From JANYCG01 sp031392945 (GTDB lineage: Bacteria; Pseudomonadota; Gammaproteobacteria; Burkholderiales; Burkholderiaceae_C), in contig JANMVT010000117.1 of NCBI GenBank assembly GCA_031392945.1, positions 1 to 20,724 of the forward strand: a stretch of DNA of 20,724 nt, given 5' to 3'. The notes under the pieces were generated by a model. It was not told the DNA's origin, did not search any database, and worked only from the letters and a program-made list of their open reading frames with translations. This document shows, one piece after another, positions 14,876 to 20,724 of the stretch. Each line of letters opens with the position of its first letter. Within the stretch, counting starts at the first letter, position 1. A program made the translations under genes and the position numbers.

Positions 14876-16371
14876 GGCGCCTCCTGGTGTGGGGGCGCCT
14901 CGGTCAGCGGCAGGGTGGTGACGAAACTGCTGCCACCGCCGCTGCGGCGCCTGACCGTCAGGCTGCCGCCATGGGCCACGGCGATCGCGCGGCACAGGGC
15001 CAGCCCCAGCCCGGCGCCGCGCGGGCCTGACTGGTCGCCGCGCCGGTAGGGCTCAAAAATCAACTCCTGCTCGGCATCGGCAATGCCGGGCCCCCGGTCC
15101 TTGATGGAGATCGTGAGCGCCTGGCCTGCGCTTGCGCTCAGATCGATCTCGCCGTCACTGTATTTGAGCGCGTTGTCGAGCAGATTGCTGATCAACTGCG
15201 CCAGCAGCACCGGGTCTGCCTTGATCAGTGGCAGGCCAGCCGGTATTTTCGATTTGATGCGCCGCGCCGGGTCGCGTTGGCGCACGCGGGCCAGCACGGC
15301 CCCGACGATTTCTTCCAGCGACTCCCAGTCGCGCCGCAGTGCCTGTTGCGGACTGGTCAGGCGCACCAGCTGAAGCGTGTTTTCCGTCAGGGTGGACAGA
15401 TAGGACGCTTCGTTTTCGATGCTGCGCAGCAGACGGTCCTGGTCTGCCGGACTCAATTTTTCGCGCTGGGTTTGCAGGGATGAGGCGGCACCCATGATCG
15501 CCGCCAGAGGCGTGCGCAGGTCGTGTGACACCGCCGCCAGAAAAGTGCCTTGCAACTGCTGACGCTGGGCATCGATTTGCGCCTTGTGCACGGTGGCCGC
15601 CAGTTGTACCCGCCGCAGGGCTTGCGCCAGCAGGGCACACAGGGCCTGTGCGTGCTCGCGGCCATCGTTGTCGGCGGCCAGGGCAGGGCGAACACAGGCG
15701 GCACCTACGGCCTGTTTTTTATCACCCAGCGGCAGATACCAGGCATTCAACCCGGGCCAGCGCCCGGTCCCTGGCCCCAACACGGCCGATTCGGCCAGAC
15801 AACTGCGTAAGCCGTCCCGCTCGGCGTCTGGCATGCCGGTGCCGGCCGCCAATTGGTTGGCGCCATCTGTGACCACCAGGGTGTTGGGCCCGTCAAACGC
15901 CGCGTCCAGGGCGTGTTGACCCAGGTCCAGGATCTCTGCGGACGAGCCGGCATTGGCCAGGGCAGAAGCGAGGGCCTGCAACTGGCGCGCCCGCCGCTCG
16001 TTTCGGGCTGCATGCCGGGACTGGCGGCGCAGGCCGACGGCCAGGTGGCTGGTCACCAAGGCCACCACCAGCATGACGGCCAGTGCGATCAAATGCTCCC
16101 GACTTTCCACCTCAAAGGTCCAGCGCGGCGGTACAAAAAAGAAGTTCAGGGCCGTGACTGACGCAACCGCGCACACGGCCGACTGCTGCCAGTCCAGCCG
16201 GTAGGACACGATGACAATCACCAGCACATAGATCATGGCCTGGCTGGTGAGGGACACATAAGGATCCAGCAGCGCGCCGCACAAAGTGGCGACGGCCAGC
16301 AGCAGTACCACGGTGAGCCAACCGCGGGCGGTGTGCGCAGACTGGGTCGAATGGACAGGGTTCGTGACCAT
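14872..16371 (-). CDS. KdpD-like sensor histidine kinase lacking the N-terminal KdpD/Usp half
   Basis: A membrane kinase of 499 aa, against about 900 for classical KdpD. It begins directly with the four-helix DUF4118 membrane domain (about residues 17-115), including the signature NFFFVPPRWTFEVES (76-90). A GAF-like linker follows (about 130-250). The HisKA domain has H283 in AAVSHDLRTPLAAI. The ATPase domain has LISNLLDNALKYS (N box), DRGPGIAD and GAGLGLALCRAIA. The charged N-terminal KdpD domain with its Walker motif and the Usp domain are absent, and no remnant is seen upstream, so this is a short form rather than a fresh truncation. It overlaps kdpE by four bases. A tandem 11-bp repeat lies 23-44 bases before the start. 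Confidence 0.88.
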   Translation of the reverse strand: MVTNPVHSTQSAHTARGWLTVVLLLAVATLCGALLDPYVSLTSQAMIYVLVIVIVSYRLDWQQSAVCAVASVTALNFFFVPPRWTFEVESREHLIALAVMLVVALVTSHLAVGLRRQSRHAARNERRARQLQALASALANAGSSAEILDLGQHALDAAFDGPNTLVVTDGANQLAAGTGMPDAERDGLRSCLAESAVLGPGTGRWPGLNAWYLPLGDKKQAVGAACVRPALAADNDGREHAQALCALLAQALRRVQLAATVHKAQIDAQRQQLQGTFLAAVSHDLRTPLAAIMGAASSLQTQREKLSPADQDRLLRSIENEASYLSTLTENTLQLVRLTSPQQALRRDWESLEEIVGAVLARVRQRDPARRIKSKIPAGLPLIKADPVLLAQLISNLLDNALKYSDGEIDLSASAGQALTISIKDRGPGIADAEQELIFEPYRRGDQSGPRGAGLGLALCRAIAVAHGGSLTVRRRSGGGSSFVTTLPLTEAPPHQEAP

Positions 16372-16393
16372 GCAATGAGCGTAACACCGGCGG

Positions 16394-16415
16394 CATCAGG
16401 ATTGCATCAGGATTG
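16394..16415 (-). promoter_or_regulatory. Perfect 11-bp tandem repeat upstream of the kdpD-like gene
   Basis: CATCAGGATTG occurs twice without a gap (16394-16404 and 16405-16415); on the coding strand this is CAATCCTGATG twice. Two direct half-sites with an 11-bp period are the usual form of OmpR/PhoB-family operators, so this is a candidate KdpE autoregulation site. It is close to the start codon (16371), which would suit a site over the promoter or early transcript. The rest of 16372-16534 holds no gene that I can support. Confidence 0.55.
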
Positions 16416-16534
16416 TGTTTCTCCAGCGGCAACGGCAGCATTATCCATCTGGCGGCGGCGATGTTCATGGACGAGGCCCGCGTGTCGGCCAAGCTGCCGG
16501 GGTTGAGTTGCAGTAGGCCGCCCTTGCGCGCCGC

Positions 16535-17401
16535 TCACGGTGCGAGGGTTTGGCCCGGTGTCTCAAATCCAAATAGCCGCAAGGGTGTGTGCCAGAGAAT
16601 TTTCTGCCGGTCCTGCGCATCCGGAACCGCTTGCGTGAACAACTGCAAAAGCGGACCGTAGTCCAGACGCCAGGGCGCTTTCAGAAACGGCCAGTCGGAT
16701 GCCCAGATGCAGTGGTCGGGGCCATACGCCTCCAACAGCGCGGTGGTGTAAATCCGCGCATCGGAAAACGGGTAATTCTGCGCCGAGTACTTGGCAAACC
16801 CGGACAACTTGACGGTGGCGCGGCCGGTGTCGGCCAGGCCGAGGGACGCTGCAAATCCTGCGCCACCCAGGCCTTGGGCGACGTCGGGGCGGGCGCAGTG
16901 GTCGATCAACAGCTTCGCGCCGCAGCCGCGCAATGCGGGGGCAAGGGTGTGCATCTGGTCGCCATCCACCTGCACATTCACAAACATGTCGAGTCCGGCC
17001 AGGCGGTCCATCAAGGGCGCACTGTCGCGGTAGAAATCCAGGCCGTGCAAGGCGTAGTTGAAGGCGATGCCGACAATGCCCTGGGCCTTGAGTTCCTGCA
17101 ACTGCGCACCTGACGCGTCATTGGAAACGACCGCGATGCCTTTGAAACGCCCATGGCCGCGCGCAATCGCATCCAGCATGCAGCGGTTGTCCAGGTCGTA
17201 GCCCGAGTTGGGCTCGACCAGCAGGGCGTGCTGAACCCCATAGGCGTGGAGCACCTGCGCAAAATAATCGGCCGAACCGGTCTCCTGGCCCGTGGGGCGG
17301 TAGTGCACGCCCGCAGCGTAGGGGTGGCCCTGCGGATCGAGGATGTGGCAGTGGCAGTCGACTTTTGGGGTCGCGTAAATGGCAGTGTCCGGAATGTTCA
17401 T
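16535..17401 (-). CDS. Amidohydrolase family 2 protein, similar to 2-pyrone-4,6-dicarboxylate hydrolase (LigI)
   Basis: A 288-aa TIM-barrel hydrolase of the amidohydrolase superfamily, cytoplasmic, with no signal peptide. The metal-site motif VDCHCHILDP (14-23), LLIDHCARPDVAQG (164-177, with H168) and CIWASDWPFL (231-240, with D236) are the expected first, middle and last strands. GRFKGIAVVSND and GIVGIAFNYALHG also match this branch. LigI and relatives open lactones such as pyrone dicarboxylate in protocatechuate 4,5-cleavage, so the presence of vanAB in the window makes a role in aromatic breakdown plausible. Other cluster members act on sugar lactones or unknown substrates, so the reaction is not settled. 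It follows a Bug gene by 66 bases on the same strand. Confidence 0.82.
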   Translation of the reverse strand: MNIPDTAIYATPKVDCHCHILDPQGHPYAAGVHYRPTGQETGSADYFAQVLHAYGVQHALLVEPNSGYDLDNRCMLDAIARGHGRFKGIAVVSNDASGAQLQELKAQGIVGIAFNYALHGLDFYRDSAPLMDRLAGLDMFVNVQVDGDQMHTLAPALRGCGAKLLIDHCARPDVAQGLGGAGFAASLGLADTGRATVKLSGFAKYSAQNYPFSDARIYTTALLEAYGPDHCIWASDWPFLKAPWRLDYGPLLQLFTQAVPDAQDRQKILWHTPLRLFGFETPGQTLAP

Positions 17402-17453
17402 AAGGGCATTTTCGGCGATCGCGTTAGTGACTGGATCGAATTGGCTCAGTTGG

Positions 17454-17486
17454 CCTTTACCCTGCCTTTACCCTGTCTTTACCCGG
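17454..17486. repeat. Three 11-bp tandem repeats across the stop codon of the Bug gene
   Basis: CCTTTACCCTG at 17454-17464 and again at 17465-17475 is followed by TCTTTACCCGG (9 of 11 matching) at 17476-17486. On the gene strand the unit reads CAGGGTAAAGG, and one unit supplies the stop codon TAA at 17468-17470. Since 11 is not a multiple of three, gain or loss of a unit would change the reading frame locally, though each unit again offers nearby stops. Confidence 0.9.
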
Positions 17487-18454
17487 CCCGACTGGATGAC
17501 CGGTCTCCATCGGGCAATTTCGCGCACGATGTGCTGGCCAAAGGCCTCGGGCGTGGTCGGCGTGGCACTTGCGCCCTCGCTGGTCAGGCGGGCTATCAGT
17601 TCAGCAGACGCCAGCGACTGGTTGATCTGGGCATTGAGCTTTGCCACGATGTCCTGGGGTGTTCCCGCGGGTGCCACAACGCCGTACCACTGGTCAGCCT
17701 CGAAACCGGCGTAGCCGCTTTCCGCCACCGTCGGCACGTCGGGAAAAGCCTCGATCCGCTTGGGTGACGAGACCGCCAGCGCCCGCAACTGCCCCGAGCG
17801 GATGAAGGGCAACACCGCCGGCGCCCCGGAAAACAGCACCTGAATCTGCCCGGCCAGCAGGTCGTTTACGGCGGGGGCCGTGCCACGGTAGGGAATGTGC
17901 AAAAGCGAAGTGCCGGTTTGCAACTTGAAATATTCAGTCGCCAGATTGGCCGCGCTGCCATTGCCGCCCGAACCGTAATTGAGCTGGCCCGGTTTTGATT
18001 TGGCCAGCGCCACCAGTTCTTTCACGTTGGCCGCCTTGACCGACGGATGCACCGCCAGCACATTGGGCACGCGCGCCACCCAGGCCACGGGAGCGAAATC
18101 CTTCACCGGGTTGTAGGGCAGGGCCGGGTACAACGAGGGGTTCACGGCCAGCGTTCCGATATGGCCCATCAGCAGGGTGTAGCCGTCTGCCGTTGCCTTG
18201 GCCACCTTGTCGGCCCCAATGGAGCCGCCGGCACCGGGCACGTTGTCGATCACCACAGGCTGGCCCCAGGCCTTCGTCAACTCGAGCCCGATGGCGCGGG
18301 CCAGAATGTCAGTAGAGCCACCTGGCGTGAACGGCACCACCATGCGGATCGGCCTGGCCGGGTAGGGCGCGCCTGGCGCCTGTGCGGCCGCATATTGGAA
18401 AGAAAACAGGCCAATTGCCCAGATGGGTACTAACTTTAAAGCTATAGTATTCAT
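17468..18454 (-). CDS. Bug/TctC-family substrate-binding protein (second copy)
   Basis: A periplasmic solute receptor of 328 aa. The signal peptide runs over about residues 1-25 (MNTIALKLVPIWAIGLFSFQ then YAAAQ), with only one lysine in the n-region. The mature part begins PYPARPIRMVVPFTPGGSTD, the family hallmark, followed by WGQPVVIDNVPGAGGSIGAD and LLHIPYRGTAPAVNDLLAGQ. I chose the ATG at 18454; a TTG at 18463 would add three residues. The start lies close behind the stop of the broken hydrolase gene, so the two were probably one operon. The 5' end is AT-rich (ACTATAGCTTTAAAG) and resembles the intergenic hairpin sequences of this window. The C-terminus ends within an 11-bp tandem repeat. 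Confidence 0.9.
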   Translation of the reverse strand: MNTIALKLVPIWAIGLFSFQYAAAQAPGAPYPARPIRMVVPFTPGGSTDILARAIGLELTKAWGQPVVIDNVPGAGGSIGADKVAKATADGYTLLMGHIGTLAVNPSLYPALPYNPVKDFAPVAWVARVPNVLAVHPSVKAANVKELVALAKSKPGQLNYGSGGNGSAANLATEYFKLQTGTSLLHIPYRGTAPAVNDLLAGQIQVLFSGAPAVLPFIRSGQLRALAVSSPKRIEAFPDVPTVAESGYAGFEADQWYGVVAPAGTPQDIVAKLNAQINQSLASAELIARLTSEGASATPTTPEAFGQHIVREIARWRPVIQSGRVKTG

Positions 18455-18466
18455 AGTGGCCAAAGA

Positions 18467-19046
18467 TCAGAACTGGACCGCAATGCCCGGCGTCAGGGGC
18501 AACACCCGCGTCGGCCCGACTTTGACCATGGCCTGTTCGAATTCAGCCAAAGTGCCCCTGGCCAGGGGGTTGGTGCCCAAGTGCATGGGCACCACCACTT
18601 TTGGTTTGATCCATTCGCGCGTGGCGTAGGCTGCATCCGCCGGGTCCATGGTGAAGTTGCCGCCAATCGGAATCAGCAGCACGCGCCAGCTCGGGCGGCA
18701 AGACCTTGAGCACCGTCAGCGTCTGGTTCAAATCGCCGGGCGCGAATACGCGGGCCTTGTGCATCAGCGCCAGGGCCAGTGCATCGGCGATGTGGTCAAA
18801 GTGGCCATGCGTGACCAGGATCAGGTCCACCTTGCCAAGTTTTTCGAGGTTCTTGTAGTCCTCGGGCGTCCTGGGGTTGGTACGCAGCCAGGGGTCGATC
18901 ACGATGACCTTGCCGCCTGGCGTGGTAAGCCGAAAGGCCGACTGGCCCAGCCACAGCAACTCGGCTTTGCCGGTTTGCGCAGTGGCACTGGCGACAAGCA
19001 GCATCAGGGACAGGCTGGCAAGAAGCCGGGCGACACAGACCTTCAT
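18467..19046 (-). pseudogene. MBL-fold metal-dependent hydrolase with internal deletion and frameshift
   Basis: The first 121 residues (from ATG 19046, with GGAG upstream) are a secreted UlaG/UPF0173-type metallo-beta-lactamase-fold protein: signal peptide ending ATAQ, then ELLWLGQSAFRLTTPGGKVI, DPWLRTNPRTP, and the metal motif THGHFDHIAD (H80, H82, D84, H85). After LPPELA (near 18690) this frame turns into nonsense. The family C-terminus resumes in another frame, starting at 18682 with LLIPIGGNFTMDPADAAYAT and continuing PKVVVPMHLGTNP. The middle, roughly 80-95 residues in the family including further metal ligands, is missing. The break is one clean junction with intact sequence on both sides, so it looks recent. 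It is upstream of, and probably cotranscribed with, the second Bug gene. Confidence 0.82.
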
Positions 19047-19112
19047 TTTTAATCTCCGCGTTGGAGGGGCCTATTCTGACGGCAAAACCAGTTGTCAAAC
19101 CCGGGCGGCTCG

Positions 19113-20084
19113 TCACGCCTGTTTCCGGATCGCTGCCAGAACCACTTTGCGCACCACCTCCAGCGCCTTCTTCTGCGTCGCCGTGGTGGGCCGCCGCGAC
19201 GACCAGACCAGTTCCAGGCGGCTCATGATGGGCGGGCTGTGGATGCTGCGCACCATGAAGGGGGCTGCGTTTTCAACGTTCGACAAGGTGTAGGCGGGCA
19301 GCACCGCGTGGCCCATGCCTTCGGCCACCAGGTTCAAAATGCCGTTAAGGCCGTCTACCTCCAGTGTGATGTTGGGTTTGAAGCCGATGCCGCTCAACTC
19401 GCCTTCAATCAGGATGCGAAAAGCGTTGGGGCGGCTGGGCAATATCAGGGGCAGGGTGGCAACTTCGGCGAGCGTGATAGAGGTGGGTTTCCTGGCGGCA
19501 GAGGCGTTGGCCGACGGTTTGACCAGCGGTTTCGCCGACTTGCTCTTCGGCGAGCCGGCGCCGGAGTTTTGGCTTGGCGAAATCAGCACAAGCTCTTCCT
19601 GGTGCAGGCTGGCCATCTCCAGATCGGGCGATTTGTCGGGGTTGTAAAGCACGGCCATGTCCAGGTTGCCCAGGCGCAGGCCCTCGAACATCAGCACCGA
19701 AAACCCTTCGGTCAGCGTCAATTGCGCCAGCGGCAATGCGGCGCGGATGGCGTGCGTGAGCGGCACCGTGATCAGCCTGGACAGGCTGGGCGGCAGGCCG
19801 ATCGACACGCGGCCGCTCAAAGAGCCGCGCGCGGCGCCCAGCTCTTCGCGCGCCAGCGCCACCTGGTTCAAGATGCCGCGCCCGTGCTCCAGCATCAGTT
19901 TGCCGGCTTCGGTGGGGAGGGCGCCGCGCCCGTTGCGTGTCAGCAGGTTCTGGCGCAATTCGACTTCGAGCAGGCGAACCTGGCGGCTCAGCGCGGGCTG
20001 GGCGACGTCCAGCGCCTGCGCTGCGCGGGTGAAGCTGCCCAGTTCCGCGACGCGGACAAAATACTCAATCTGCTTCAAATCCAT
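19113..20084 (-). CDS. LysR-family transcriptional regulator
   Basis: A 323-aa regulator. The N-terminal helix-turn-helix is MDLKQIEYFVRVAELGSFTR followed by AAQALDVAQPALSRQVRLLE (1-40), highly typical of LysR. The effector domain runs from about residue 90 (GRVSIGLPPSLSRLITVPL) to the end. It holds an unusual low-complexity stretch at about 171-199, rich in Ser, Lys, Pro and Ala (SPSQNSGAGSPKSKSAKP...), where relatives have a short loop. It lies upstream of the hydrolase, Bug and amidohydrolase genes on the same strand and is divergent from the ModA-like gene. It may control either side. The effector is unknown. Confidence 0.92.
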   Translation of the reverse strand: MDLKQIEYFVRVAELGSFTRAAQALDVAQPALSRQVRLLEVELRQNLLTRNGRGALPTEAGKLMLEHGRGILNQVALAREELGAARGSLSGRVSIGLPPSLSRLITVPLTHAIRAALPLAQLTLTEGFSVLMFEGLRLGNLDMAVLYNPDKSPDLEMASLHQEELVLISPSQNSGAGSPKSKSAKPLVKPSANASAARKPTSITLAEVATLPLILPSRPNAFRILIEGELSGIGFKPNITLEVDGLNGILNLVAEGMGHAVLPAYTLSNVENAAPFMVRSIHSPPIMSRLELVWSSRRPTTATQKKALEVVRKVVLAAIRKQA

Positions 20085-20226
20085 GCCCGCATTTTATTGG
20101 CATAGCAAAAGCCTAGATATAAGTGTTTGTTCTATCTGCTAGCGGCGCAAACCGCTTTCGATATTTCTGGTTGGGGCGCAAAATCCGGCCTTCGAGATAT
20201 TCACGGTCAACTTCTTCACCTGTTCG
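20085..20226. promoter_or_regulatory. Divergent region between the LysR and ModA-like genes
   Basis: The LysR-proximal part is AT-rich and contains AGATA (20115-20119) and TATCT (20133-20137), an inverted repeat spaced by 13 bases that could be part of a LysR-type operator. Next to it, AGCGG (20141-20145) and CCGCT (20152-20156) form a second inverted repeat with a six-base loop. LysR regulators commonly bind such intergenic sites and control the divergent gene. No Shine-Dalgarno sequence is obvious for the ModA-like start. Confidence 0.4.
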
Positions 20227-20724
20227 ATGACAACTCAAATCAAGGGTATTTCGTCCATGGCGACCCGCCAGGTTCTGGCCGAGCTGGCTGAGGGGTTTCA
20301 GCGCCGTTCGGGCGTGACCGTGGCCATCGAATCGGTGGGCGGCGTAGACGCGGCCAAACGCGTGCAGGCCGGTGAGGCATTTGACGTGGTGATCCTGGCG
20401 TCCGACGCGATCGACAGGCTGACCGCCTCAGGCCAGGTACAGGCCGGCTCCAAGGTGGATTTGATCCGCTCGGGCGTGGCCGTGGCGGTGCGCGCAGGCG
20501 CGCCGCAGCCCGACATTTCGACTGAAGCTGCGGTGCGCGAATCGGTGCGCGCGGCGGCGAGCATCAGTTATTCGACTGGCCCCAGCGGCGTGGCCCTGGC
20601 CCGGCTGTTTGAGCGCTGGGGCATTGCCCAGGAGATCCGGGGCCGCATCGTGCAGGCCCCGCCCGGTGTGCCTGTGGGCGCCCTGGTGGCGCGTGGCGAG
20701 GTGGCGCTGGGTTTTCAGCAGCTC
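20227..20724 (+). CDS. ModA-like substrate-binding domain protein, 3' end outside window
   Basis: The open frame from ATG 20227 to the window end (166 codons) reads MTTQIKGISSMATRQVLAEL, then IESVGGVDAAKRVQAGEAFD, VVILASDAIDRLTASGQVQ, and SYSTGPSGVALARLFERWGI. This is the type 2 periplasmic-binding fold of the molybdate-binding (ModA) superfamily. There is no signal peptide: the protein starts directly with the first strand, and the frame upstream is closed by TAG near 20140 with no other ATG. It may therefore be cytoplasmic, and its ligand need not be molybdate. It is divergent from the LysR gene, a common arrangement for a regulator and its target. Confidence 0.85.
   Translation, partial: MTTQIKGISSMATRQVLAELAEGFQRRSGVTVAIESVGGVDAAKRVQAGEAFDVVILASDAIDRLTASGQVQAGSKVDLIRSGVAVAVRAGAPQPDISTEAAVRESVRAAASISYSTGPSGVALARLFERWGIAQEIRGRIVQAPPGVPVGALVARGEVALGFQQL

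Noticed and set aside
14872..16371. KdpD-like gene as a pseudogene
   Set aside because: Membrane, HisKA and ATPase motifs are complete and the frame is intact; no remnant of the missing half is visible upstream, so a short functional form is more likely.
16413..16661. Plus-strand frame with a protein-like stretch (SIIHLAAAMFMDEARV)
   Set aside because: It could be a gene remnant, but I recognise no family and it overlaps the amidohydrolase end; not enough support.
19092..20105. 337-codon open frame antisense to the LysR gene
   Set aside because: Gln/Arg/His-rich shadow composition; the LysR frame has clear domain motifs.

Overview
The window looks like chromosomal DNA of a high-GC betaproteobacterium, most likely Comamonadaceae (Polaromonas, Rhodoferax or Variovorax type). 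This is an inference from the coding bias, two Bug/TctC-type periplasmic binding proteins, Liv-type ABC transporters, a stand-alone ModA-like protein and AT-rich intergenic hairpins. No rRNA, tRNA, CRISPR array, transposase or phage gene was seen. No gene-free stretch exceeds about 165 bases.

Layout. 1-1144: the 5' part of an acyl-CoA synthetase (-) diverges from a bacteriohemerythrin (+), with a 10-bp tandem repeat between them. 1193-2299 (-): a cobalamin-independent methionine synthase-like protein, divergent from vanA across an AT-rich 139-bp control region. 2439-12056 (+): a ten-gene run made of vanA (Rieske oxygenase), vanR (GntR repressor, between the two enzyme genes), vanB (reductase), a complete branched-chain/aromatic-type ABC importer (binding protein, two permeases, two ATPases), a Bug binding protein and a DUF1932-type NAD(P) dehydrogenase. 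12206-16371 (-): kdpD-like truncated kinase, kdpE and kup, an apparent potassium operon without kdpFABC. 16535-20084 (-): a LysR regulator, an MBL-fold hydrolase broken by an internal deletion, a second Bug protein and a LigI-like amidohydrolase. 20227-end (+): a ModA-like binding protein, divergent from the LysR gene.

How the genes may work together. The core is probably uptake and O-demethylation of a methoxylated aromatic acid such as vanillate. The Liv-type importer would bring in the substrate, VanAB would release the methyl group as formaldehyde, and VanR would sense the aromatic. The divergent MetE-like gene could be a one-carbon outlet, but this is inference. The second block (LigI-like amidohydrolase, Bug, LysR) may serve a related acid or lactone.

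The most unusual features are non-coding. Several short tandem arrays with a 9-11 bp period sit upstream of genes or inside them: 541-580, 11160-11186, 14131-14180, 16394-16415 and 17454-17486. Two of these lie exactly where an OmpR-family regulator such as KdpE would bind, before kup and before kdpD. Small AT-rich stem-loops with 7-base loops recur at three gene boundaries.
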